Positions 29,930-41,800 of a stretch of DNA of 64,000 nt are shown here, piece after piece (positions within the stretch are counted from its first letter, which is position 1; every line of letters begins with the position of its first letter). A model generated the notes under the pieces. That model worked only from the letters and a program-made list of their open reading frames with translations. It made no database searches and was not told the DNA's origin. This DNA comes from Angiostrongylus vasorum (lineage: Eukaryota > Nematoda > Chromadorea > Rhabditida > Metastrongylidae), in the NCBI GenBank assembly GCA_018806985.1, contig JADANN010000310.1, positions 78,661-142,660 of the forward strand, in the 5' to 3' direction. The translations under genes and the position numbers were made by a program.

Positions 29930-31440
29930 ATTTTTTTTTATTTTTGAATAGTTCTCATCTAAATACCACACTAAGCCAAGAATATCCGGTTCTCTGAAAA
30001 TATCTGTATTGACATTGCCAGGGTGGAAAACCACTGCAGTGGCGGGAAGACTCTGGTCTTCCACAAGTTTGGCGAGATGTCGTGTTAACACTACCTTGAA
30101 AGCATCGAAATTCTCATCTTTGCTATAAAAACATGTGTCAAAATTCCACCTGTGCAATTTCTCTTACCTACTATACGCTATTATGCCACCATAGCGCTTC
30201 CCATCGTTCACCACATTGAACTTAAATGAAGGATGGAGACAGCATGAATCTGACCTCCTCACCAAAGTTTGAAATCACTTGGAAAACTCTCGAAACCGAC
30301 AAAGTGAAAAGCAGAAGTCATAAAGAGAGTGTCACATGGTGGAACTTGAGACACTATTATCAACAGCTTTCAAAATTGAGTATCCCGAAAAAAAAGCACC
30401 TCAACAATCTGCGTAGTCGTGGAAAACTGATGAGACGTTCATAATTCGACCGTCATGTGATTTGGACAACAAAGGTGGCAGTAGCTCACCAAACAAATCA
30501 TGTCCTGCAAGTTCTTAATTGTTTAATTATTTGAACCTATTTCGTTAGGAAATACGGATCGTGTCGGATACATAAAGGTCTGCCCGTTTCGCCAATACAT
30601 TCACCTCAGTTCTGTTCTCGACAATATAATACGTTGCTCTATAGAAGCTGTTATTTCAAATGTGAAATCTACCAGTCTTAATCGGAAGGAAAGCCTCTTT
30701 GCTACGCAACAAAAGAATGCGTCTTTCTCACCTCTGAAATCACAGGCCTAACATAATATGCTTTTCTTCTTCGTGATGAAGCATATAATTTACACCCATG
30801 ACAAGGCACCTCGTTGTAGCTGGGTTGTACCTGGATGTTGAACGGAGACTTACAACAAGAATTTAAATCTCTCAGCAAAGTTTCAGAAGCGATTGTTCAT
30901 GTTCAAATCCATAAACTCAAAAGAGCGCAAAGGAAGTAGTAATGTATAAGAATTCCAGCAGTCATTGCCGTTCTAGATGACGCTTTGTTGAAGGGTATTA
31001 GACCCCACTCCGATCAACAAGTGGTGAGAATAACCTGCGATAACCACCTGAAGGCATTTTGTCACCTGTCTCGGATTTTGGAGACTCCGGAAAAAAAATC
31101 TTGCCAACTAGTAACATGTCCATATACTCTTTCGTCGACAAGCTAACACGAAGTTGATAAGCAACTTTATTCGGTCAACATTTCGATGTCTTCGACGTCC
31201 ACATTCGTTCCTACACTCGTTGCGGTTTTCCTCGTTGTATCGAGTCGAATCTTCTTCAGTGAAGCACCGCTCAAATGAGGCAGCATTACCATTGTTGGTA
31301 GTGATTTTCCGGTGATAATAACTTGTTTTTCCCGGCAAGTCGATCCTTCGGAAGTTGGCATCATTATCAGTTAGTGCAGTGCAAAATAACATAACTCCAT
31401 ATAATAACATATAACAACACATCCGTTTGGTGGAAAGCAT
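29930..31440 (-). pseudogene. short-chain dehydrogenase/reductase (SDR, retinol-dehydrogenase type), decayed and interrupted by PLE sequence
   Basis: A minus-strand first exon (31440 to about 31270) begins with a hydrophobic leader (CCYMLLYGVMLFCTAL). It continues into RIDLPGK and, after one-base shifts, VIITG and TTNNGNAASFE, which correspond to the Rossmann cofactor motif of SDRs. PLE-derived sequence follows at once (31270-30560). The 3' half reappears at 30360-29930 with a VSS-like strand, FNVVNDGKRYGGIIAYS, an intron (GTAAGA to TTATAG) and then LTRHLAKLVE and VVFHPGNVNTDIFR, the SDR sequence after the active site. The catalytic YxxxK spacing is disturbed. Frameshifts, the missing middle and the insertion indicate a dead copy; a short functional variant is unlikely. 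Confidence 0.6.
30555..31270 (-). mobile_element. Penelope-like fragments inserted in the SDR pseudogene
   Basis: A GIY-YIG piece reads GECIGETGRPLCIRH at 30640-30585. Terminal-repeat-like sequence at 31270-31140 contains GACGTCGAAGACATCGAAAT, related to the hammerhead-bearing terminal repeats elsewhere in the window. The material between them is not recognised. A single truncated element explains both pieces; two insertions are also possible. Confidence 0.55.
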
Positions 31441-31584
31441 GATGTGCTAGGCGCGACGCTTCAGCGAGAGTGACCATTTAAATATCGCCTATGTATATCT
31501 TGTTTGTTTGGAATGCATGCATCACTGTATTTAAAAGGAATCATGCGGATCCGAAAAATCACTTTATTGGTAACGTAGTAGTCT

Positions 31585-31730
31585 CTACCGCAGATCCATG
31601 GCTTATTCATGTTGTTACTACTTGCCACCTGGAGACCATGTTGTTAAAGGATGAACCCTCCCCCTGTCAGTGGAGGTTTGACAATCCAAAAACACTAATC
31701 ATTCTCACTGAGGCGATAAACCATTAAATG
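31585..31730 (-). repeat. family C repeat, short old copy
   Basis: Right end GAGGCGATAAACCATTAA is the reversed family start. The inner part only loosely matches. Confidence 0.45.
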
Positions 31731-31859
31731 AAGAGCTAATGAATTTCGTATTGAACGGCGGTGAGCTTCAGTTTGAAAAAATTGGAAGATTATTTAGCGT
31801 ATTCTGCCTTGAAGAAACAATGCCACTTAGCTGGCGGATTAAAAAAAACACGATAGGAC

Positions 31860-33800
31860 TAGGAGCTGCTTGTTAAGGACTTAAAAGTTGTGCCAAATTT
31901 GTCATAGCTCCTTAGGCAAAAAGATCACACCGCATCTCTATTACCACTGAGGAGCTGCTCGAAACGAGAAGGGAACTGAAACTTGATCCTACTGCAACAA
32001 AATCAACACGGTTAGTAATAAATGCCAACTGCAGAAGAGCTTTGCAGGAAGATCTAAATCGGTACAGGCAGAAGAAGCTACTGGAAGCAGCAGAGAAAAA
32101 AAAGCAGTCTGAAAAAAATGTCGTTGGGACATGTGTGACCATAATGTTCCACTGTCAGCCTTGGTGAACGAAGATGGGATCGTCAAAAGTTCCCGCCATG
32201 ATATGGAATTAATAAAGTGAACGTTTTACACCAACCTTTTCCGTTCCACAATCCCCGTCCGGGACCCTAATGTCCTCGATGGAGAAAAAACTACGTGAAA
32301 TTGTTCCGTCGGAGGTCCGAGTTGAGATAGAAAGCATGAAAAAAAGGCGCAGCTCCAAGACCCTTAATATCACTGCCGACTTCTTTAGATCTGAAAGCCA
32401 CAATTTACATGTATTTCTCGCAAATCATATGAGAGCACACCTTCAAAAAGGAGGAAATCCCAGACCAGTGGTGGACGCCGCGTACGGTCATCCTGACCAA
32501 GAACGGTAAACGAAAGGATCTTCGTAACTATCGTCCGATATGCTTGTTGAGTGTACTCTACAAGTTCTTCACAAAGGTAATCCTCTCGCGCATGTCAAGG
32601 ACATTGCACGAGGTGCAACCAGTGGAACAAGCAGGATTTCGACAAAGGTTTTGCAGCATAGACCACATCCAAACTGTGTCCGAGATCAATGAAGTCCGTC
32701 GGGAATACCATCTGCACCTAGTCCTGAGTTTTTTCGACTATGAAAAAGCGTTTACCAGTGTTGAAACGAATGCAACCCCATCAGCGCTTGCCGAGCAAAA
32801 AGTGTACCTGTCCTGTGTGGGAACTCTGCCTAGTTGTTATCTTAACTGCATTACGAAAAATGCAGCTTTTTTTTATCGACTTCTTGCTATACTCAGAGAA
32901 AGAAGGGTTCGACAAGGTGCCACCATTTCATCGATGCTGTTTACTGCCCCACCACAGTGAATAGTGAACTCACCCCCATTGAGATAGATGTATAGACAGA
33001 TGTATACGCATTGATGGAAAATTCCTATCAAATCTTCGTTTCACCGACGACACCGTCTTCTCTAGAACTACTAATGACGATGATCAATGAGCTTAACGAA
33101 GAGGGGGAAAGAGACTGAACTACGCATAAATTTGAAGAAGACCCAAATGATGAAAAACCAATTTTGCGAAAGCGAACTGATCAAATTGAATGGTTCTGAT
33201 TACAGGGGTCACGCTTTACGTACGCCTTGGGCGTTCAGTCACATGAAGAGCAACATTTAGGCCGCATTCGGGCCTCTCAGGGAAGCTACCGACCAACTAA
33301 GTACTCGAGAACTCGCGCTTACCTGTTCTATTTAACGGTCCTTCCAGCGTTCTGTTGTGCTACGGAGACGTGTGTTGATACTTCAAGCACGTCAAGAATA
33401 CTTCGCACTGCTCACAGAGCTCTTTAGCGATGTCTTCTGAAATATAACCGGCACCCTCAATATCTAGCCAGAATGCGAAGCTCTGATCTTCGAAATCTGT
33501 CCCATCTTCGAGATCCAAGAGAATATACATCGATAGCGAAGTATAGATGGGCTGATCACATAATGAGAACTACAGACGACAGATGGGCGAAAACAACGGC
33601 AGAGAGCACTTCACGGGGATGCAGGAGTCCCCTAAGACAGCCACCTATACGTTGAGCTTACGTGTTCGTAACCAAAGTTAGTCAACTTTGCTCGCAGTTA
33701 CAGTTGTTTTACAGATCACGGTATGAGACTCGCACCAGCCACCATGCTCGAATAAAACCACCAACATAGAAAACTATTGCCAGGGAAATAAACGAATGGC
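31860..33800 (+). mobile_element. RTE-type LINE, long but frameshifted copy
   Basis: Ordered pieces on the plus strand are STEELLETRRELKLDPTA, LVINANCRRALQEDL, PSEVRVEIESM, KDLRNYRPICLLSVLYKFFT, VEQAGFRQRFCSIDHIQT, HLVLSFFDYEKAF, VRQGATISSMLF, LRFTDDTVFS (FADD box as FTDD) and CRSPLRQPPIR. The 3' untranslated end (33690-33800) matches the reverse complement of 25440-25510, confirming one subfamily. Stops and shifts break it into several frames. Confidence 0.87.
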
Positions 33801-33804
33801 AAAT

Positions 33805-35080
33805 GTGCCGGGTACCCCCAAAAATCCACCAGTAAAGATCGTCTTATTCTCCAGGTAAGTAGGAAAGTAAATAAATAAATTTTAGTTTTACTCCTTGCTT
33901 TTTTCTTACTGAGTAGACAATGATTTTTATGACCAGCAATAAGATGAAAATGAGAAATTGTGCTAACGCGTGATGAAGCATTCCCTTGTGTCTTATTCCT
34001 AAATGGTGAAAATTCCTTTCTTTCACCAGTAGTTGACTAGAAAATCGTCCACCCATCCTACAGTGAGCCAAAACGTTGTGGGACAGTGGACCGTATTCCT
34101 TTAAGTGATGTAAAGACAACACACTCTATTGTGAAGAACATTGTTTTCACAGAGTATGGTGAGTCCATCTCGTTTTTATGATTATTTATGGCATATTGAG
34201 TCCTACTGGAACAGATATGAAGCTCATTTCTTAGATGTTACCACTAACAGCCTCGTTTATATTCCAGTAAGATCACCTTTAGTTTTTTGGCTGAATCAAT
34301 GTGCGCAATAGATTTTTCTTTTTATTTCATATCCTTCCATTCCCCAAGTAAATTAGAAAGATATCGGTAAATCAAGTATCTCGTAAGACAACAAAGCCAT
34401 CCCCGGTTCCACTAGAGCCTAAGGACAACCTTCTATTCTTTTGTACTGTACTTGTTCAAACACTTATCCATCACCTGGGAGCAGGCCATGTATTTTCATA
34501 TATTCAGCTCTAACAATTGTCGAATTTGAAGAAATCTCTACCTTCCGCCATTATAGAATTCCAAGTTCTTGGTGACCATAAACGTGGTCCATATAAGGAG
34601 CAACAACTTTCATGACTTTTATTTCGCAATGAAGTTTTCACAAAAATTTGGGGTTTTTACTGAAATGGCTTCCTTGCGGACGATTTTGAGCACCATAGGC
34701 AGTTTTTTGAATAGGCGCAAATGTGGACGAGTTTCAAGACGCTTCTCATCGGTCTAGTATAGTGTCGCTTATTAAGTACAACATAATAGCCGGTCTCTTT
34801 CTATTTAATTCTAGCCGATGCAGATTATCGTCGTTGTCGGGCAACCGAAAGTGTCACAATACCTTCGCGAACAGGCTACTCAATGGCTGAACAAATGCGT
34901 TACAAAATTGCCGTCAAATTGTCCGCAAATGATCAATTCTGTCGACGATCCGACAAATTCGGCACATTTGCAAAAAATCTTAAAGATTATAGAAATGCCT
35001 GACATTGCCAAACCTCTTTATTCGAATCATATTTTAGTTTTTTCTAATGCTTATTATTAGTTGTCTTCTGTAGTGGGACA
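33805..35080. other. intergenic, two exon-like stretches of unknown origin
   Basis: A minus-strand stretch (34122-33850) encodes a hydrophobic segment (FLIFILLLVIKIIVYSV) followed by basic residues, as in a membrane protein C-terminus. A plus-strand stretch after an acceptor at 34815 reads SVTIPSRTGYSMAEQMRYK. Neither could be assigned. Confidence 0.3.
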
Positions 35081-35084
35081 TAAA

Positions 35085-35460
35085 GGGAGCGGATAGCGCA
35101 GTAGTAGTGATGTCCGTCATCACGACCATGGTAATAGTTCGATTCCGCTCCAGGCCCACCAAGCCTCTCATCGCTCCGTGGTCAGAAAATTGGTGCTGGA
35201 ATTGTCTGGAAAAAACCAATCTCTGCAATCCAATTGGGAACGCTCCAACCCGGCTATCTCAGGACTCCAGAGAGAGTTGTTCGGCTTGCATTCTACGGTA
35301 CTCAAGATGAAATGAAAATCCTTAAGCAGCAGCCGAAGCTACACGTAAAGTTGGGAGATCTTCGTGTACAATGGATGCGAGGAAAGGAATCGAATGTGAG
35401 AAGGGCTGGGATCTGCACAGTAGACTCGAAGACGGGTGATATAAAAAAAAGTGGAACATG
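35085..35460 (+). repeat. family D tRNA-like SINE, best copy
   Basis: Head GGAGCGGATAGCGCAGTAGT (A box) and TAGTTCGATTCCGCTCC (B box). Then the family B-like core CCCACCAAGCCTCTCATCGC and AAAATTGGTGCTGGAATTGT, then the D tail CGGCTATCTCAGGACTCCAG and CTTAAGCAGCAGCCGAAG. Confidence 0.75.
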
Positions 35461-35954
35461 AAGGAACCGGGGTCGTCCTTCCCTACCCTAAACGTTTCCA
35501 CATTTTAATTTCATGAATCATCTCCACTAGACCGCATGGATACGGGAAAGTAGGCATTCACAACGTCGTCATGAACACAAAAAATACGGTGTTTCAGAAG
35601 TTTACATTTAAAATTATTATTAAATCAAAACTAAATTAACTATTAATTATTTATTACCTAGTTTGTTAACTATTGATTATTATTAATCAAACAAATTGTT
35701 ATTAAATCAAAATTGCTGCTTACATTTTAATTTGATTTTTGATCGAAATAAAGGACACAATGCGATAGATACGAATTGATCAGTCTTCTCGAAGTGAAAA
35801 GTTGCACAGTTGTCAAATTTTTTTTCTTCTTTTTGAACGATTTGCTAGCAGACTTTAGCTAAGGTCTGATATCGAAGTGTTGAAGTGAAATGGTGATAAT
35901 ACTACTGGTTTTTATTTGTTTTCACTTTTTATTCTACACGACCCGAAACCATGA

Positions 35955-36300
35955 ATTGCACGAATTGTCGCACTTCTTGCATTCGATTCGCTTCGTTTCC
36001 TCGCATTCATCGTTCACAGAGGTCATGGAATTCAACTTCTGGATTCGACTGCTGCTTAAAAAATGTTGCGCTTTTTTCATGAATGTCGTCGAATACTGGC
36101 CGGCTCGATTCTGCTTGGAATCCTGGGATAGCCGTGCTGGGGGCGTTTCCAGATCTTCCTCGTAGGTAGTCACCACTTTTGTGGACTGGAAGGAACCAGA
36201 CGATCTCAAACGAATCTGGTACCAATTTCCGGTCCAGGAGGAATGAAAGGCATGCTGACTCGATGTGGAGTCTAACTAGAGTTTTGCTTGTGCTAAATGG
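35955..36300 (-). repeat. family D SINE
   Basis: Minus strand: GTTAGACTCC (B box remnant), GCCTTTCATTCCTCC, GGAAATTGGTACCAGATTCG, GGAAACGCCCCCAGCACGGC, GGATTCCAAGCAGAATCG, CGACGACATTCATGAAAAAA and TTTAAGCAGCAG. Confidence 0.72.
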
Positions 36301-36770
36301 CATCACTACTAGTATCTAGCGAGGACAAACAAACAGTGATATAACAGATGAGTTTCCAAATTTCTTTCCTATAGTCGTTTCCGCACAATTTGTTTCCTTT
36401 TGTGTTTCTTTTATATTATTCTTCTCTTTCGCTATTCGTTCGTTCATTTATACCTTCATCCTTTTGTTTCTCTTATCTTCCCAATGAACTCGCCACTTCC
36501 TTTACTTTCCAAAGAACCTTCTGTAAATGTTCAAATGATCCGAATGTTCTTTAATTCTAGTTTCTCGTGTCACCTCCACTTTTAATAAATAGTTCGTGTA
36601 AGCTCATCGGTGTCATTGTCATCGCTCCCTCTGTGCTTTGTTTCCTCTCCTCATCGAAGTTATTCTAATTGCCTTCGTTGTCGATCGCCTTCACTAACTT
36701 CATTTTGTTTCCAGTTGATTTTCCGCTTGTCGTCTTGACATCTGCACAAGGACCGTGGCAAGCTCGCTCC

Positions 36771-38717
36771 ATGTTTACGCCTACAGTTCTCTTAATCATA
36801 TTTTCAATCGCAACCTACGTTCTCAGCCATCCATTCGATAACGCGATTATTGGTATGACTCATTGTCATTGATAACTGCTGAGAACAATAATATCAGTCT
36901 GAGGCGTCTATAGAAAAAAAGAGGTTTAGAGACTTGAGTCATTGAGAGTATAAAAAAACAAATGTGATTAGGAAATGACGCGTAAACACTCAGAGGACCA
37001 CCATCGACTTCATGGAGGCCAAGGAAAGTAAAAGGAAAAAAGGAAAGGAAAAAAAATGAAATTATCCGCGACATAAACATGGCAACCGCAGGTTTCTTCC
37101 ACAAGTGACGGGAAATTTTCGAGCGCTTGACGACCTCTAGGGTTTGAGAATATCAGAACACTAATGAAAAGGTTTAACTTTATCCTTCTAGAGGTAGAAC
37201 ATTGTTACTATATGCTTCATTTTTCACTATAGTCCGCCTGCTTAGCACACTGCTGTTGGAATTTGGAAGGATTTTGCTACTAACGGAAGCATCTTGTTAT
37301 TTCTTGTAACCGAGCATTCCACACGATAGCCACGGCCTGTTATAACAAGATGAAATGCGAAACAATGAGTCAAAAGATGACCACTGAAGGCAAGCGTTGA
37401 TGACTGTTTCCTAACAACTCCCATTGATTTTCTGTAACTAGAGAAGTTACGAAGCTTACAACCTTACATCATTGCGAAAGGTACCTTGCACTATTAGTCC
37501 ATGCCAAAACCATTTTTTCTCAAATGTAATTTTAAGCTTATTTGAACCTACAATTTTCACAAGAAAAACTCGGTTTGTACCGTGGTCGAGTAAAAAAATT
37601 TGTATCTCGTTTACAAAGATTTCTAGATTCTCATAGTTTTTACTTCGACTGAGGAAGTTCACTATTAGTTAAGAGATGTTTATGGTAAGATGTAATTGCC
37701 TTTGGGCGCGTATAAAGTAGATTTAAAAATCGACCAATAGGTTCGAAATTTTCACCCTAAATAAATAGGATTGATTTCGTTCAGTTTTCAGTAGATAATC
37801 CACAGCTGTTGTTCTCTGACTGTGGAGGAAAGTTCAAGAAGATCGTTTTTTTCATTCCTCACATTCGACCTCATCCACCTCTACCATTGTGTCAGCTGAC
37901 GACGACTTCAGCTACGTTCTAAGCCGAATTCTGATCGAGAGTGACAATGAAGAAGTTGGAGATGGAGAGGATATCGTGGAAATTCCTGTGCTTTTCGCTA
38001 AAGAAAGAATCTTTTCAGTGGTTTATCACCAGCGAAAATCTCTCCTTGAGTGCCGTATTCCTGTGTTCCATCAGAGGCATTTCAGTACTTGTTCATTGGC
38101 CACAATCTTTATTCTATGTGCTCTCTTCAACGTCAATAGTCTTTGCAAAGTGATGTCGTCTAAAAGACCTTTTTTTGTGAATTACTAAAGGTGTCGAACA
38201 CTTTTCATAGGCCACATTTTTGTTATGTTGTTACATCTATATGAGACAAGCTATCGATGGAATACAAAAGTGCGATAAAAAAAAACCTCCGTGAACCACG
38301 GAATAGGCAGGTATCCCATTTCGGCCCACGTGGTCCTGTATTTGTCAGGGCTATAATCATACAACTTGTAGCGATCGACGTGCTAGCATAAACCCGTCAG
38401 TATTTTTTTTTCCATTCGTTATAATACAAGTTGGATAAACATATTCACGTAGATTTCAACTGTTCTCAATAGATACTTGGTGGGAAATATTTTCCAAGTT
38501 TGAAACGGATTTCTCAAAAATGCCTTTCTGTAAAATTTTTTTCCCTGTAAAACCCGTAAAATTTGTAAAAAAAGTCCTTTTACCATAATTCAATTACACT
38601 GAGCGAAAGCGCACTAAAGAGCTTTGCACTGATGGTGCATCACTCGAAAAGAAGTTATTGATGGTAGATATACAAGAGATGAACATTAGGAAACATGCAC
38701 TGGTTTCACAGCAGCCT

Positions 38718-38758
<41 letters not shown>

Positions 38759-38775
38759 CATACATATACATATAC

Positions 38776-38821
<46 letters not shown>

Positions 38822-41800
38822 ATAGTTCAAAAACGTAAGAAATAGAGGTGATGCGGAAAAATTCTTTCTAGGCCAACCAATCATTCATTGTGGTTCCCGA
38901 TGGATCTCAATAAATGTCGAGATGCAAAAACCTTTCAATGGAAGTATTTACGTAAAAGTGAGACATCATTCCAACTTTTCAGTTTTCTTTTTTTCCTTTC
39001 TTGTATGGGTTTTAAAACATATATTTTGCAAGTATAAAAAAACCGTGGATAAAGCTCTTGACGTTGATCAATCCCTGAGGGTTTCGCCATGCATTATACT
39101 TCATCTCGTTGGAGATGATTGACTGCATATCTGGCCTACACAATGCCGACCCCGAGGGGATGGATGTCTTGGTGCGCCAGGAGCGCGATATCAATCCCAT
39201 ATGTATTGCAGAGCGTCTCCGACCACTGCGCTACACGCGCCCCTTATATTTTTGTAAGCAGTGCCAAGAATGTCAGTAACTCATTGCATTCTATCGTGCA
39301 CAGTTTTTTAAATTTATTACATTGTAACGATGGGAATTAGTATTAGGCAATTAATGCCAAGAAGTGAAAAGGCTGATTCCGACAAGTCGAACATGACATC
39401 ACCAACGAATTCATGAAAGACTTTTTTTTCTTCGAATTAATTTGTTATTCCTCCCAACGGTTTACCACCTCATCGTCGCTTGGAAGTGTTCCTGGGTGTT
39501 AGGGCTGCGATGTACAGCAGGGGGGATTTATCCCACTGGCAGGATCTTCCAAGCTGAGAAGGAGTCCAGTGTTTCCATCAGGAAGCCTAGCTAAGAGTAG
39601 CCCAACCCCAGGATCCATCACCGTCGTGGCACAAAACTGGACGCATGGTGGCAAATCTCCCCCCTGATCTAGAAGGGTTGTGACGGCCTGTGGTGGTGAA
39701 GACCTGGAGCAGACTTTGGCCAGGCCAGCCTCGGGATTCCAGGGAACCACAATGCCTTAACCAGCAAATCTCCGAAAAATGGAGATTGTGCCGGGACTGG
39801 CACAACTTTAGTGGCAATTCAAGTATAAGGTATCAAGTGATTTGTTATTGTACTTCCTATCATGAGGAAGTAAAATTAAACAAGTGTCATTAGATGTCCT
39901 CGTCACGCTGTATTTAAAATTTTTCCACTGATAGCACGAGTATGTACACTCAGCGTAAAATCTTCCTTATTGTAATAGAATTTTCGATAATTCTTCAGTT
40001 TCAACCAAAGTTCTTGGTTCACATTCCATTTGCAATTGGTAGAGCCGGAAATTGGTAGCGAGCTGAAAATGGGCATGTTTGAAAAGAAATCTTAATGCAT
40101 TACATTGCATTGATAATTACGAAATATAAAAGAATAGAAGAATTCATCCATGTATGTCCTCTTATGAACATGGTGTACCTAGCAATTAATCATTACTAGG
40201 GTTTCTTCCACATCACTGGATGTCGATTTAAAGGGAACCAATCAACGACGATAGCCATTGACATAGCTGTGACATCGCTCTGTGGAGTACGAAGGCGAAG
40301 ACTGGTTCGTGTTGATATATTTAAACATTACTTTTGATCTCTTGGATATATATATATACATGCAATGTTTTACTCGTTGGAAGCCCTAGCTCGGTTATCC
40401 CACGAATCCAGGACGAATCGACTCATTCGTAAAGAATTCGACAATTCTTATGCGCCATCCAAACTCGCACACGAAAAGATCGAAGCTTTCGTAGTTGACG
40501 AATGCGAGGAAGACGAATCGAATGCAAGAAATACTGTGATCAGCATAGTAAATGTGAAAACTGCTCATGGGTGCTCCGATGTGACGAAATTCGTTCCACA
40601 GAAAAAGTTCATTTACTAGCCAGCATCAACTAAGACAAGAATTTGTTCGATATTTCTGCTTACCGAACCATCTAAGCGTAAACCTGCACCACTGTAGAGT
40701 AAAATACCTATCTCTGACTCTTCCATTTTCAAACACTAAAGAGAACCTTCATAACAAAAAGTGTCGCACTCTTTTTTTCTCTTGACGGTTTCCACGAAGT
40801 GGAGGAGCATTAATCGGTCGTGCTTGCCACAGTCTAGCTGAACTACATATTCCTTGACTGCGCATCAATTACAATGATTTGCATAGGTTACAAAGCTGTC
40901 TAATCTCTATATTATTGTTGAGCAAACACGACGTGCTACGTTACCCTTTATTCCAATTATTTGATCAATGCCGAGGTTAATAGGAAGTCCATTGTGGGAA
41001 TTACTGAAAGACGTCCCTGCTGTCTAATCTTTTAAAAGAAACAAAAGCGAGGCTGAAGGAGGAGAAACCAAAAGACCAAACCATTTGATATTACTGCTAA
41101 TACCAATTAATGTATTAATTAAATGATATTATACCATGATGTCTTCCTAACGTTTACCACCTCATCGGTGCTGGACGGTTTTCATGGGTGTCGGGGTGCG
41201 AGGTACAACGGGGGCATTTATCCCCACTTCAAGGTCTCCCAAGCTGAATAGGTGTCCGGCGTTTCCACCAGGAAGCACAGATAAAAAGTAAACCAATACC
41301 AGGATCCGCCACCGTCCTGGCATCAAAGTCGCATGGTGGCAAATCTCCCTCTGATCCACAAGGGTGGCGCGGCGACTGCCTGTGGTGGTAACGACCTGCG
41401 GCAGACATTGGCTAGACTGACGCCGGGACTCCAGAAACCACATTAGCTAAGCTAACAAAACTCCGGGAAAGTGCAACTTATGCTGGAGACCACGCAACAG
41501 GTGAAGACGGGCCATATAAGTATCCAAGTAATTACGTATATCATGATGTCATTAACTATATGATCCAATCACAGATGCTGAGATATTCGTAAAATATGGA
41601 CCCCAGGCCAGATCGAATTATGATTACCTTTTTCGGGACTCGCGCATTACACACTGTACCACTGGGGCCCTTGCTTCGTTCTTCTCTCAGTCAGCAATCA
41701 CCTGTGAACCGTATTGATCTGGTGAGCACAAAATGGCATTGAACCCAGTTAAGATGAGCCCCAAGTCGAAATGACGATGTTAACTTTTTATTTGCAGCTT

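Noticed and set aside
35093..35158. independent tRNA gene candidate with GTTCGATTCC box
   Set aside because: Ends of the putative tRNA pair (GGAGCGG/CGCTCC), but it is followed directly by the B/D SINE core; treated as a SINE head.
35620..35720. AT-rich repeats (ATTATTAAATCAAA) as a possible origin or attachment region
   Set aside because: Simple AT-rich low-complexity DNA, with nothing beyond composition to support a function.
38594..38884. 96-codon minus-strand frame rich in YIYIYI
   Set aside because: Translation of the TA microsatellite.
40365..40619. 84-codon plus-strand open frame starting with a hydrophilic protein-like sequence
   Set aside because: Its first part is a family D repeat tail and it does not fit the ZP gene phase. 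The real ZP exon lies just upstream at 40200-40304.
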